Positions 39,298 to 48,285 are shown, counted from the stretch's first letter. The stretch is DNA of 64,000 nt from Streptomyces spinosus (GCF_020400655.1 NZ_JAINRC010000026.1:1-64000); one strand, 5' to 3'. Program-made: numbers and translations. The notes: generated by a model from the sequence alone, not told the origin.

Positions 39298-40716
39298 TCA
39301 GCCGAGGGCCGCGTCCGGTCCGAAGCGGCTGCGTACCGCGGTCTGCACCTCGTCCTCCTCGGCCGGATCGGCGGCCAGGCGGCGCAGGCGTTCCACGACC
39401 CGGGCGTCGCCGGTCTCGGCGTGCCGTGCGGCCAGTTCGCGGGTGGTCTCCTCGCAGTCCCACAGGCATTCGACCGCGAAGCCGGTGGCGAAGGAGGGAT
39501 CGGTGGCGGCCAGCGCGCGGGCGGCGCGGCCGCGGAGGTGGGAGGAGGCCGTCTCGCGGTAGACATGGCGCAGGACGGGGGCGGCGCAGACGATGCCGAG
39601 GCGGCCGGCGCCGTCGACGAGCGTCCACAGGGTGGGGGCGTCGGGTCCCTCGCCGCGCACGGCCTCGCGGAGGGCGCCGAGGACCAGGTCGCGGTCCTGT
39701 GTGCCGCCGCGGCAGGCGAGCATGCGTCCGGCGGCGGCACCGAGCGCGTCGGGGCGCTGGGCCCAGCCGCGCGCGCGGTCGACGGCGGCGAAGCTGCGCA
39801 TGCGTTCGAAGGCGTCGACGGCGGCCTCCACGACGGGTGCCGTGCCGTCGGCCACGGCCGCCTCGATCAGGTCGAGCGCGTCGCGGTCGTTGCTGTCGGC
39901 GAGGTAGCGCAGTGCGGTGCAGCGGGCGCCGTCGGTGCCGGCGCGGGCGGCCTGGAGGATCTCGGGCCGGTCCTCCGGGCCGGCCACGGCCACCAGGCAG
40001 CGGGCGGCGGGCACATGGAGGGCGGCACCGCGCTCCATGCCCTGCTGGGCCCACTCGAAGACGGCGCGCACGCTCCAGTCGGGGCGGGGGCCGGTGGGCC
40101 GCATCTGCCGCTGCCAGCGGTCGAAACAGCCGGCCTCCTGGGCGGCACGCACCCGCGTGGCGATCGACGCGCGCGGATCCTCGGCCCACAGCCGCCAGGG
40201 CCGTGGCTCGAAGGCGTCGCGTACGGCGGCGGCCAGCTCGGCCTCGCCCTCGGGGTCGGTGGCGAAGCGGGCCAGGACGGGGGCGGCGAGGGCGCGCAGG
40301 CCCGCGTCGTCGTCCCTGAGGGCCAGCTCGTCCAGGGCCCACGCCCAGTTGGAGCCGTGCGCGGCGTACCTGCGCAGCAGTTCCAGGGCGTCCCGCCTGC
40401 CGTAGGAGGCGAGGTGGCCGAGGACGGCCAGGGCCAGGCCGGTGCGGGACTCGTCGGCGTCGACGACGTCCTCGGGGTCGAAGAGGTGCGCTTCCACGGC
40501 CTCCAGCCCGCCGTTCAGGTCGAGGTAGAGCCGGGCGTAGTACAGGGAGCGGTTCTCCACCTGCCAGTCGTGGCGGGGGTCGCGCAGCACACAGTGGTTC
40601 AGGGCCGCGAGCGCCTCGGCGCGCGGGGCCGTGAGCGCGTGCAGCGTGCCGTCGCCACGGCCGCGCTGAAGCAGGCCGAGCAGCGTACCGCTGGGCGCTA
40701 TGACCGGATCGAACAT
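39298..40716 (-). CDS. HEAT-like repeat protein
   Basis: The product is about 472 aa of helical repeats of some 35-40 residues, rich in Ala, Leu, Arg and Glu with regularly spaced Asp-Arg. Examples are RCTALRYLADSNDRDALDLI and RGRAARALAATDPSFATGF. It is cytoplasmic, with no membrane segment. HEAT-type solenoids are usually binding scaffolds. I choose the ATG at 40716, eight bases after GAGG; a GTG five codons upstream is possible. It lies 228 bp upstream of the glycosyltransferase unit, on the same strand. No partner can be named. Confidence 0.8.
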   Translation of the reverse strand: MFDPVIAPSGTLLGLLQRGRGDGTLHALTAPRAEALAALNHCVLRDPRHDWQVENRSLYYARLYLDLNGGLEAVEAHLFDPEDVVDADESRTGLALAVLGHLASYGRRDALELLRRYAAHGSNWAWALDELALRDDDAGLRALAAPVLARFATDPEGEAELAAAVRDAFEPRPWRLWAEDPRASIATRVRAAQEAGCFDRWQRQMRPTGPRPDWSVRAVFEWAQQGMERGAALHVPAARCLVAVAGPEDRPEILQAARAGTDGARCTALRYLADSNDRDALDLIEAAVADGTAPVVEAAVDAFERMRSFAAVDRARGWAQRPDALGAAAGRMLACRGGTQDRDLVLGALREAVRGEGPDAPTLWTLVDGAGRLGIVCAAPVLRHVYRETASSHLRGRAARALAATDPSFATGFAVECLWDCEETTRELAARHAETGDARVVERLRRLAADPAEEDEVQTAVRSRFGPDAALG

Positions 40717-41016
40717 GGGAAACAGCCTCACATCAAGCGTCGACGCAACCGGGAAACACGCATTACCTGGCCGCGTGACACAACGTCGGAGCGCCCGCCG
40801 TCTCTTGCTTGCTGTAGACCATCTCTCTCTGCCTCTCGTCGGTGGCCCATGCGGACCGCATCACGGCCCGCGCGGTGCGGCAACACCTGCCCAGCCATCG
40901 CGTCCGTGAATCACGACGTCATGATGACCCGCGGTGTGTGCTGCCGCGACCGTATTTCCGGCGGCCCTGTACCGCCTCCCCCGTTTTCCGTGTCGTACCT
41001 GGTCAGTGCGTCGACG
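40717..41016. other. Gap between HEAT-repeat and ankyrin genes
   Basis: This 300-bp region holds the promoter of the HEAT-repeat gene and the 3' flank of the ankyrin gene, both on the minus strand. Its base content is less G+C-rich than coding DNA around it. Apart from a pyrimidine-rich run near 40800, no hairpin, operator or RNA is convincing. Confidence 0.55.
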
Positions 41017-41409
41017 TCAGTGGACGCCGAACAGTTCCAGGAGCTCCTTCTTGCCGAACATCCGGGCCGTGTCGACGGCCGACGGCGTGCCTGCGGAAGG
41101 ATCGGCTCCGCCCTCCAGGAGGGCTTTGATGACGTCCGTCTCACCCTTGAAGACGGCACCCGCGAGCGGGGTCTGGCCCCGGTCGTTGACCTGGTCCGCC
41201 GCCGCGCCGCGGGCGAGCAGCGCGCGCACCGCGCCGGCGTGGCCGTGGTAGGCGGCGAGCATCACGAGGGAGTCGCCGCGGTCGTTGGTGAGGTTGGCCG
41301 GAACACCCGCGTCGACGTACGCCACGAGCGCCTCGGTCTGCCCCCGCCGGGCCAGATCGAAGATCTTGGTCGCCAGCTCCACGACCTCGGGGTCGGGAAC
41401 TTCACTCAT
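41017..41409 (-). CDS. Ankyrin-repeat protein
   Basis: The 130-aa protein consists of three or more ankyrin repeats preceded by a short acidic helix. Repeat cores are GDSLVMLAAYHGHAGAVRAL, GQTPLAGAVFKGETDVIKAL and a decayed last unit ending FGKKELLELFGVH. The ATG at 41409 starts MSEVPDPEV and has GGAGAGG about 11 bases upstream. Small ankyrin proteins of this kind are protein-binding modules. It is isolated between the HEAT-like gene and the divergent membrane peptide gene, and its target is unknown. Confidence 0.88.
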   Translation of the reverse strand: MSEVPDPEVVELATKIFDLARRGQTEALVAYVDAGVPANLTNDRGDSLVMLAAYHGHAGAVRALLARGAAADQVNDRGQTPLAGAVFKGETDVIKALLEGGADPSAGTPSAVDTARMFGKKELLELFGVH

Positions 41410-41691
41410 CGGCCGGACCGCCTCTCCATGCTGATTCGGTGACTGCTTCGTACGGGTGAATCGCCAGCGTACTGGCTCGCGCGGCACATGACCCGATCTG
41501 CCCGAGGTAAGGATCAACGGCAGTGCCCGCCGACGGCGCCGCACCGGCAACACACCTGGTCAATCGCGGTCCGGCACGCTGACCCGAGCGAGCGAAATCC
41601 CCCGTTTTTCACCCAGTTGCACCTTTAATCGTATGGATACATCCTGTGATCCTGGAAGAACTCATGGTGACTGTCCCCCACCATCGACACC

Positions 41692-41697
41692 AGGAGG
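41692..41697 (+). promoter_or_regulatory. Consensus ribosome site before the membrane peptide
   Basis: AGGAGG lies six bases before the ATG at 41704 and decides that start. Further upstream (41617-41643) is an AT-rich stretch with TTGCAC and TACATC 15 bp apart, the most likely promoter for the two-gene unit that follows. The remainder of 41410-41616 shows nothing else. Confidence 0.6.
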
Positions 41698-41703
41698 CCC
41701 CAA

Positions 41704-41898
41704 ATGATCCTCTCGCTCTCAGGCGTGCTGCTGCTCGGCGTCGTCGTCTTCCTGTTCTTCCGCAAGGACGGACTGAAGGGATCGCACGCCACGGTGTCGG
41801 CGCTCTTCGGCTTCTACCTGTCGACCACGGGCATCGCCCCGAGCATCAAAGCCGGAGGAGAGAGCCTGGCCAGCCTCCTGGGCGGCATCAAGTTCTGA
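41704..41898 (+). CDS. Small membrane protein (64 aa)
   Basis: The peptide has one clear N-terminal membrane helix (LSLSGVLLLGVVVFLFF), a short KDGLKGSH turn, and a second weaker hydrophobic stretch (VSALFGFYLSTTGIAPSI). It ends GGIKF. A consensus ribosome site shows it is a real gene. It stands 40 bp before an FtsK/TraB-like gene. Paired this way it recalls Spd-type spread proteins coded next to TraB in Streptomyces conjugative elements, but no other element genes are present. Function is inferred only from pairing. Confidence 0.85.
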   Translation: MILSLSGVLLLGVVVFLFFRKDGLKGSHATVSALFGFYLSTTGIAPSIKAGGESLASLLGGIKF

Positions 41899-41938
41899 CC
41901 CCTCCCGTCCCGCCCGCACGCACCCTCAGGAGACAGCA

Positions 41939-43588
41939 GTGGCCCGGCGCCCCCTCCCCCGCGTCCTGAGCAAGGACAGCGCCCAGATCGCCCGGACGCA
42001 GATCGCCCGGAGCAGGGAGCTGGCCCGGACGGCGGCCGACAGCGCCACCGACGTCCTCCAGCCGCTGATCACCGTGTCGCGCGGGCTGCGCCTGCTGGCC
42101 TCGGCCAGCCGGCGCAGGTGGGCGGACACGCCCAAGGACAAGCGCGGGCCACTGCTGTTCTTCGTGGCTTCCCTGGTCCTGGCCGTGGCCCTGATGCCGT
42201 ACGGGCCGCTGCTCGCCGTCATCGCCGTGATGGCGGCAGCGGCCTGGCACGGCCGCGACCGCACCCCGGCGGCGCCCGAGGGGCCCGACGAGTCCCAGGC
42301 CCAACGGCTCCAGGCGCTGTACGAGGCCCTGGTGCCGTACTTCTCCAGCTCCGGGGACCCGGCGCCGATGTACGCGCACGGCGGGGAGTGGGACAAGGCC
42401 TACGCGGCGCACGAGTTCGACGACGCCGGGCGCATCGGCCGCCTCGTGATCCGCTACCCCGCCTACTTCCCGGACGGCGAGCCCGCGGCCCGCGCGCGGA
42501 TCGAGCAGTTGCTCACCGCCAAGGCCGGGCGGAGCCGTGAGTACCACTTCGCGTGGGAGGAGGCGGGCAACCAGCTCACCGTCACCGCCCTGCCCCCGCT
42601 GCCCGCCGACATCCCCGCCCAGCGCTTCGTCACCGCGCCCGGCGAGACCGTCCTCGGCTTCACCGACCCCAGCGAGGTCCAGCGCACGCTCCCCCTGTCC
42701 TACGGGGAGGAACGGGTCGACGTGCCGCCGGTCGTCTGGCGCACCGGCATCCGCTCCACCGAGCCCCACCTGCTGGCCATGGGCCACCCCGGCAGCGGCA
42801 CCTCCACCCTGTTGCGCTCCGTCGCCATCCAGGCCCTCCAGTACGGCGACGTGCTGATCGTCGACGGCGGCGGCACCGGCGAGTACGCCTGCCTGACCGG
42901 ACGCAGCGGCGTCCTGGCCGTGGAGTGCGCGCTGGCCGGGGCGCTGGCCAGCCTGGAGTGGGCCGCGCGGGAGACCGAGCGGCGGCTCATCGCGATCAAC
43001 CTGGCGCGGCAGGCGGGCGACCCGCCGCCCCCGGACACCCGGCGTCCGCTGTGGATCCTGCTGGACCGCCCCAGCGTCTTCGCGCACCTCGCGCCGGCGG
43101 ACGGCCGCAAGGATCCGCAAGTGCTGCTCCAGGTGCCGCTGCGGCACGGCCGCGCGGCGAACGTCACCGTGGTCGTGGCCGAGCAGTTCGACAGCGCGGA
43201 GTCGCTGACCGACGCGGTGCGGCAGCACACGCGCGCGCGTGTCGTGCTCGGGTCCGCCGCGCCGGAGCAGGTGGAGGCGGTGCTGGGGGCGCCGCCGCAC
43301 ACGACGTCGACGACGCAGGTGCCGCCCGGGCGGGGGTACGCCCGGCTGGGGTCCGGACCGGTGCACCGGCTTCAGGTGCCGCGGACGCCGGACCCGTACG
43401 ACGACGCCACGAGCGACGCCGACCGCCAGGCGGTGCTGGAGCTGCTGCCGCCGCGGGCCACCGCCGTCGAGGATGAGCCCACGGCACTGTCGAAGCCGGC
43501 GGAGGTCTCGAAGCAGGCGGAGGTCTCACAACCGGCGGCGAAGAAGGCACCGGTTCCCGCGGAGGCCCTGGCGGCGGAGCCGTCGTAG
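41939..43588 (+). CDS. FtsK/TraB-like membrane protein with altered P-loop
   Basis: The 549-aa protein has an N-terminal basic stretch, two membrane helices (about 65-103), and a cytoplasmic domain arranged like the FtsK/SpoIIIE/TraB motor. Its P-loop region (about 281-291) reads GHPGSGTSTLL, where Thr stands in place of the invariant Lys, so ATP hydrolysis is doubtful. A Walker B-like strand reads PLWILLDRP, and AEQFDSAESL follows. The last 60 residues are Lys/Pro/Glu-rich tail. The GTG start follows AGGAGA by five bases. It converges on the MocR gene. It could be a regulatory pseudo-ATPase or part of an old transfer module now domesticated. Confidence 0.75.
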   Translation: MARRPLPRVLSKDSAQIARTQIARSRELARTAADSATDVLQPLITVSRGLRLLASASRRRWADTPKDKRGPLLFFVASLVLAVALMPYGPLLAVIAVMAAAAWHGRDRTPAAPEGPDESQAQRLQALYEALVPYFSSSGDPAPMYAHGGEWDKAYAAHEFDDAGRIGRLVIRYPAYFPDGEPAARARIEQLLTAKAGRSREYHFAWEEAGNQLTVTALPPLPADIPAQRFVTAPGETVLGFTDPSEVQRTLPLSYGEERVDVPPVVWRTGIRSTEPHLLAMGHPGSGTSTLLRSVAIQALQYGDVLIVDGGGTGEYACLTGRSGVLAVECALAGALASLEWAARETERRLIAINLARQAGDPPPPDTRRPLWILLDRPSVFAHLAPADGRKDPQVLLQVPLRHGRAANVTVVVAEQFDSAESLTDAVRQHTRARVVLGSAAPEQVEAVLGAPPHTTSTTQVPPGRGYARLGSGPVHRLQVPRTPDPYDDATSDADRQAVLELLPPRATAVEDEPTALSKPAEVSKQAEVSQPAAKKAPVPAEALAAEPS

Positions 43589-43621
43589 CGCCCGGACCCG
43601 GTGCCCCGGACCGCCGGGCGC
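43588..43621. terminator. Weak bidirectional terminator
   Basis: GCGCCCGG and CCGGGCGC form an 8-bp stem in the 45-bp gap between the convergent FtsK-like and MocR genes. The loop is G+C-rich and may refold. Confidence 0.4.
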
Positions 43622-43633
43622 CACGCTCCCGGC

Positions 43634-45142
43634 CTACGCCACGAACGTCTTCGGCGCCTCGCCCGCCCCCGTCGCGCCCGACTCCACCAGCCGGGCCGCG
43701 GCGGCGAGCCGTACCGCCGCCTCGTCCGCCACCGCTCCCCCGACGGTGAACGGAAGCCGCACGTACCCCTCGAACGCGCCGTCGACGCCGAAGCGAGGAC
43801 CGGACGGGACACGCACCCCCGTCCGTTCGCCCGCTTCCGCGAGACGGGAACCGGAGAGTCCGCCCGCACGCACCCACAGGGTCAGGCCGCCCCGGGGCAC
43901 CTCGAACTCCCAGTCGGGCAGTTCCCGGCGCAGCGCGGTCACCAGGGCGTCCCGGTTCTCCCGGGCCTGCGCCCGGCGCAGCTCGACCGCCTGCTCCCAG
44001 CCCCCGGTGCTGAAGAGCCAGTTCACGGCCAGTTGCTCCAGCACCGGTGTGCCGAGGTCGGCGTAGGCCCGCGCGGCGACCAGGCTGCGGATGACGTCCG
44101 GCGCCGCCCGCACCCAGCCGATCCGCATCCCCGCCCAGAACGCCTTGCTGGCCGAGCCGACCGTGATCACCGTGGAGCCGGCCGGGTCGAAGCCGCACAC
44201 CGGGCGGGGCATGCCGCCGTCCCGGACGTCCTCGTCGAGCCACAGCTCGCTCATCGTCTCGTCGGCGACGAGCACCGTGCCGGCCGAGCGGGCCGCGTCC
44301 ACCAGCCGGCGCCGCTGGTCCTCGTCGGCGAGCGCCCCGGTGGGGTTGTGGAAGTCGGCGACCACGTAGGCGATCCGCGGCGCGGCCTCGCGCAGCACCT
44401 GGCGCCAGCGGTCGAGGTCCCAGCCGGACAGGCCCTCGGCCATCGCGACGGGCACGAGCCGGGCACCCGCCTCGCGCATCAGCTGCAGGATGTTGGCGTA
44501 GGACGGGGACTCCACGGCGATCCGCTCGCCGCGCCCCCCGAAGAGGTGGCAGATGGCGTCGATGGCGCCCATGGCGCCGGTCGTGACCATGATCTGCTCC
44601 GGCATGGTGGGGATCCCGCGCGCGGTGTACCGCTCGGCGATCATCGAGCGCAGCGCGGGCAGCCCGGCCGGGTAGTCGCCGTGGGTGTGGGCGTACGGCG
44701 GGAGTTCCTCCAAGGCGCCCCGCACGGCCCGGGTGAGCCACGGCTCGGGCGCCGGGAGCGAGGCGCAGCCGAGGTCGATCACCGAACCCAGGGCCTCGGG
44801 CGGCAGGGGTTCCAGGCCACGGGCGGGAATGGGGTTGCCGGCCGGTACGGCGGTCCAGCTCCCGGCGCCGCGCCGGGACTCCAGGAAGCCCTCGCCGCGC
44901 AGCGCCTCGTAGGCCGCCGCGACGGTGGTGCGGCTGACCGAGAGGGCCAAGGCCAGTTCGCGTTCGGCGGGCAGGCGCGCGGCCACCGGGACCCTGCCCT
45001 CCAGCACGAGCAGCCGGACGCCGTCGGCGAGGGCGCGATAGGCGGGGGGACGGCGGGTGCCGGGGCCGGCCGGGCGGTCCTGCTGGGAGTTGAGGAGCCG
45101 GGCGAGCTGCGCGGCCCCCACGGCCGAGGTCCACTGCGCCAT
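43634..45142 (-). CDS. MocR-type regulator (GntR winged helix + aminotransferase domain)
   Basis: The 502-aa protein joins a GntR winged helix (about 35-95, with LPAERELALALSVSRTTVAA) to a fold-type I aminotransferase domain. The PLP-binding lysine is in VGSASKAFWAGMRIGW. MocR proteins use PLP as an effector cofactor rather than as an enzyme. It is divergent from a YczE-like membrane protein, as in the YczR/YczE pairs seen in other bacteria, with direct repeats between them. The ATG at 45142 begins MAQWTSAVG; the open frame 22 codons further is not used by the family. It very likely controls yczE. Confidence 0.92.
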   Translation of the reverse strand: MAQWTSAVGAAQLARLLNSQQDRPAGPGTRRPPAYRALADGVRLLVLEGRVPVAARLPAERELALALSVSRTTVAAAYEALRGEGFLESRRGAGSWTAVPAGNPIPARGLEPLPPEALGSVIDLGCASLPAPEPWLTRAVRGALEELPPYAHTHGDYPAGLPALRSMIAERYTARGIPTMPEQIMVTTGAMGAIDAICHLFGGRGERIAVESPSYANILQLMREAGARLVPVAMAEGLSGWDLDRWRQVLREAAPRIAYVVADFHNPTGALADEDQRRRLVDAARSAGTVLVADETMSELWLDEDVRDGGMPRPVCGFDPAGSTVITVGSASKAFWAGMRIGWVRAAPDVIRSLVAARAYADLGTPVLEQLAVNWLFSTGGWEQAVELRRAQARENRDALVTALRRELPDWEFEVPRGGLTLWVRAGGLSGSRLAEAGERTGVRVPSGPRFGVDGAFEGYVRLPFTVGGAVADEAAVRLAAAARLVESGATGAGEAPKTFVA

Positions 45143-45164
45143 GAAGATCAGTCCACCTTCCCCG

Positions 45165-45190
45165 GATTGGCCATGGATGACGATTGGTCC
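45165..45190. promoter_or_regulatory. Direct repeats, probable MocR operator
   Basis: GATTGGCC (45165-45172) and GATTGGTCC (45182-45190) are direct repeats 17 bp apart, in the gap between the divergent MocR and YczE-like genes. MocR regulators are known to bind direct repeats. The second copy is also the start of the small palindrome TTGGTCCCAA. Confidence 0.55.
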
Positions 45191-45245
45191 CAAGCCACAG
45201 AGTGTCATGTGTCAGGCCACTGCCACCACCCAGGGGGGTAATTCC

Positions 45246-45917
45246 ATGTCCACTCCCAGTCCATCCGCTCCCGCCCGCCACCTCGGACGGCGGCTGGTCC
45301 AGCTGTACACGGGGCTGGCGCTCTACGGTGCGAGCTCGGCGCTGCTCGTGGCGGCGGGGCTGGGCCTGGAACCGTGGAACGTGCTGCACCAGGGCCTCGC
45401 GGAGCTGACCGGGCTGAGCATCGGGGTGGTGTCGATCATCGTGGGCGCGGCGGTGCTCCTGCTGTGGATCCCCCTGCGCCAGCGCCCCGGGCTGGGCACT
45501 GTCTCCAACGTCTTCGTGGTCGGCCTCGCCATGGACGGCACGCTCGCCGTGCTCCCGGCGGCGCACTCCCTGGCCGCCCGCGTCCCGCTGCTGCTCGCGG
45601 GGATCGTGCTGAACGGCGCGGCGACCGGCCTGTACATAGCGGCCCGGTTCGGGCCCGGCCCGCGCGACGGTCTGATGACGGGGCTGCACCGGCGCACCGG
45701 CCGGTCGATCCGGCTGATGCGGACGGCGGTGGAGGTCGCGGTGGTGGCCACCGGATTCGTCCTGGGCGGCACCATCGGGGTGGGCACCGTGCTCTACGCC
45801 GTGTCCATCGGACCGCTGGCGCAGGCCTTCCTGCGCGTGTTCGCCGTTTCGCCGGCACCGGCGGTCGGCACGGTCGTTGCCGCGGCGACACCCCGGCGGG
45901 CGATACTGCGACCGTGA
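45246..45917 (+). CDS. YczE-like integral membrane protein
   Basis: The 223-aa protein has about five membrane helices. Landmarks are GLALYGASSALLVAAGLGLEPWNVLHQGLA and GPRDGLMTGLHRRTGRSIRL, both typical of YczE/YitT-like proteins. Function of the family is not settled, though a transport or surface-peptide role has been suggested. GGGGGG stands seven bases before the ATG. It overlaps the next gene by GTGA. It is probably controlled by the divergent MocR gene. Confidence 0.85.
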   Translation: MSTPSPSAPARHLGRRLVQLYTGLALYGASSALLVAAGLGLEPWNVLHQGLAELTGLSIGVVSIIVGAAVLLLWIPLRQRPGLGTVSNVFVVGLAMDGTLAVLPAAHSLAARVPLLLAGIVLNGAATGLYIAARFGPGPRDGLMTGLHRRTGRSIRLMRTAVEVAVVATGFVLGGTIGVGTVLYAVSIGPLAQAFLRVFAVSPAPAVGTVVAAATPRRAILRP

Positions 45918-46690
45918 GCCTCACGACACCGCGCCCGCGCCACCCGTTCCTGGACCACCCGGGGCCGATCGCCTTCGCCCACCGGGGCGGGGCGGCCGAC
46001 GGCCTGGAGAACACCGTGGCCCAGTTCCGGCGCGCGGTGGAGCTGGGCTACCGGTACATCGAGACGGATGTGCACGCCACGGGGGACGGCCGGCTGGTCG
46101 CCTTCCACGACACGACCCTGGACCGGGTCACCGACGGCGCGGGCCGGATCGCCGACCTGCCGTGGGCGGAGATACGGCACGCGCGCGTGGGCGGCCGTGA
46201 ACCGGTGCCGCTGTTCGAGGAGCTGCTGGAGACCTTTCCCGGGGTGCGCTGGAACGTCGACGTCAAGGCGGAGCCCGCGCTGCGGCCCCTGCTGGAGGTG
46301 ATCGAGCGCACGGACGCCTGGGACCGGGTCTGCGTCGGCTCCTTCTCCGAGGCGCGCGTGCTGCGGGCCCAGCGGCTGGCGGGGCCACGGCTGGCCACCT
46401 CGTTCGGCACGCGCGGGGTGCTGAGCCTGCGGCTGCGTTCGTGGGGGCTGCCGGCCGCCGTGCGCCGGTCGGCCGTGGCCGCGCAGGTGCCGGAGTCCCG
46501 GTCCGGCGTGCCCGTCGTCGACCACCGCTTCGTCCGCGCCGCCCACGCCGTCGGGCTCCAGGTGCACGTGTGGACGATCAACGCACCGGAACGGATGCAC
46601 CGGCTCCTGGACCTCGGGGTGGATGGCATCATGACCGATCACATCGACACGTTGCGCAAGGTCATGGAGGACCGGGGCGTCTGGGTCTGA
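45914..46690 (+). CDS. Glycerophosphodiester phosphodiesterase
   Basis: The 258-aa enzyme hydrolyses glycerophosphodiesters to glycerol 3-phosphate and an alcohol. The catalytic start is AHRGGAADGLENT, followed by ETDVHATGDGRLVAFHD, with the usual metal ligands; the end has HVWTINAPERM and DGIMTDHID. There is no signal peptide, so it acts in the cytoplasm. GTG overlaps the yczE-like stop. It carries one CACGCGCGCGTG copy (46178) read as His-Ala-Arg-Val. Confidence 0.93.
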   Translation: MSLTTPRPRHPFLDHPGPIAFAHRGGAADGLENTVAQFRRAVELGYRYIETDVHATGDGRLVAFHDTTLDRVTDGAGRIADLPWAEIRHARVGGREPVPLFEELLETFPGVRWNVDVKAEPALRPLLEVIERTDAWDRVCVGSFSEARVLRAQRLAGPRLATSFGTRGVLSLRLRSWGLPAAVRRSAVAAQVPESRSGVPVVDHRFVRAAHAVGLQVHVWTINAPERMHRLLDLGVDGIMTDHIDTLRKVMEDRGVWV

Positions 46691-46747
46691 CCGCCCGGCC
46701 GGCCCGGCCCGGGCCGTCGCGGTGGAGCGGGGAGGCGAGGGCACCGG

Positions 46748-48094
46748 GTGAGCACCGGCACCGTGCGGGCGGAGGCGGCGGACGACGCCGCCGGCCTCAG
46801 GCACGAGCAGCGCGGCTGGTACGTCTACGACTGGGCGTGCTCCGTCTACTCGACGAGTGTCCTGACCGTCTTCCTCGGTCCGTACCTCACCTCGGTCGCC
46901 GAGCACGCGGCGGACGCCGATGGCTATGTGCACCCACTGGGCGTCCCGGTCCGGGCGGGCTCCTTCTTCGCGTACTCCGTGTCCCTGTCGGTGGTCCTGG
47001 CCGTCGTCGTGATGCCGCTGGCGGGCGGCGCGGCCGACCGCACGGGCCGCAAGAAGCCGCTGCTCGCGGCGGCGGCGTACACCGGTGCGGCGGCGACCAC
47101 GGGGATGTTCTTCCTGGACGGTGACCGGTATCTGCTCGGCGGGGCGCTGCTCGTCGTGGCCAACGCGGCGCAGTCCGTCGGCATGATGCTCTACAACTCG
47201 TACCTGCCGCAGATCGCGCCGCCCGCACAGCGCGACGCGGTCTCCTCCCGCGGCTGGGCCTTCGGTTACGCGGCGGGCTCGCTCGTCCTCGTCGCCGACC
47301 TGGTGCTGTACTCGGCGCACGACTCCTTCGGCCTGTCCGAGGCCGCCGCCGTCCGGGTCTGCCTGGCCACGGCCGGCCTGTGGTGGGGGGCGTTCACGCT
47401 CGTACCGCTGCGCAGGCTGCGTGACCGCCACGCGCGCGTGGGCCGGGCCACGGCACCGGGGCTGCGGCAGCTGGCCGCGACGGTCCGGGAGATGCGCCGG
47501 TACCCGCTGACCCTGGCGTTCCTGCTCGCGTACCTCGTCTACAACGACGGCATCCAGACGGTGATCACGCAGGCCTCGGTCTACGGCTCCGAGGAGCTGG
47601 GTCTCGGCCAGTCGACGCTGATCGGGGCGGTCCTGCTGGTGCAGGTGCTGGCCGTGGCGGGGGCGCTGGTGATGGGGCGGCTGGCGCGGGCGTACGGCGC
47701 GCGGCGCACGATCCTCGGCTCGCTGGTGGCGTGGACGCTCACGCTGGCGGCCGGCTGGTTCCTGCCCGCGCGGGCGCCGGTGTGGTTCTTCGCGCTGGCC
47801 GCCGCGATCGGCCTGGTCCTCGGCGGCAGTCAGGCGCTGTCCCGGTCGCTGTTCTCCCACCTGGTGCCACCGGGCAAGGAGGCCGAGTACTTCTCGGCGT
47901 ACGAGATGAGCGACCGCGGGATGAGCTGGCTCGGGCCGCTGCTGTTCGGGCTCACCTACCAGCTGACCGGCAGCTACCGGTCGGCGATCTTCTCGCTGGT
48001 GGCGTTCTTCGTGATCGGCTTCGTCCTGCTCGCGCGGGTCCCGGTACGGCGTGCGGTCCGCGAGGCGGGGAACCCGGTTCCGGAGAAGGTCTAG
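46748..48094 (+). CDS. MFS transporter (UMF1/Atg22-like)
   Basis: The 448-aa protein has 12 hydrophobic segments. It begins WYVYDWACSVYSTSVLTVF, close to the DWANSAY start of the UMF1/Atg22 family, and has GGAADRTGRKKPLL between helices 2 and 3 and SRSLFSHLVPPGKEAEYF near helix 10. Yeast Atg22 exports amino acids from the vacuole; bacterial substrates are not established. The GTG start follows GAGGGC. The 57-bp gap from the phosphodiesterase gene suggests one operon. Confidence 0.88.
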   Translation: MSTGTVRAEAADDAAGLRHEQRGWYVYDWACSVYSTSVLTVFLGPYLTSVAEHAADADGYVHPLGVPVRAGSFFAYSVSLSVVLAVVVMPLAGGAADRTGRKKPLLAAAAYTGAAATTGMFFLDGDRYLLGGALLVVANAAQSVGMMLYNSYLPQIAPPAQRDAVSSRGWAFGYAAGSLVLVADLVLYSAHDSFGLSEAAAVRVCLATAGLWWGAFTLVPLRRLRDRHARVGRATAPGLRQLAATVREMRRYPLTLAFLLAYLVYNDGIQTVITQASVYGSEELGLGQSTLIGAVLLVQVLAVAGALVMGRLARAYGARRTILGSLVAWTLTLAAGWFLPARAPVWFFALAAAIGLVLGGSQALSRSLFSHLVPPGKEAEYFSAYEMSDRGMSWLGPLLFGLTYQLTGSYRSAIFSLVAFFVIGFVLLARVPVRRAVREAGNPVPEKV

Positions 48095-48191
48095 CGCCGA
48101 TTTAGCGCTCGGCGTGAAAGGGCGGTAGTGTACGCGTTTGGCCTGCCAGGCGTACCGTTACTGCGCGTCAAAGATGCCGAAACGCTGGGTG

Positions 48192-48209
48192 ACATCTGCT
48201 AGCAGATGT
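48192..48209. promoter_or_regulatory. 18-bp perfect palindrome upstream of rbpA
   Basis: ACATCTGCTAGCAGATGT is its own reverse complement. Its right end overlaps the -35 region of a predicted housekeeping promoter for rbpA. It may be an operator or, in RNA, a short hairpin. I do not recognise it as a site of a named regulator. Confidence 0.6.
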
Positions 48210-48236
48210 GACAAACCGGGCGCCTGTGGGTAGAAC
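48208..48236 (+). promoter_or_regulatory. Predicted vegetative promoter of rbpA
   Basis: GTGACA (48208-48213) and TAGAAC (48231-48236) are spaced by 17 bp, which fits HrdB-type promoters. The -35 lies on the right arm of the 18-bp palindrome. Confidence 0.55.
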
Positions 48237-48285
48237 AAGGGGCGGCTACGACGGCGACGCATGACCCGGAACGGGACTCGGAACG

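Noticed and set aside
41704..43588. Remnant of an integrated conjugative element
   Set aside because: Only the TraB-like and Spd-like pair is present; there is no integrase, excisionase, replication gene, att site or tRNA nearby, and base content matches the neighbours.
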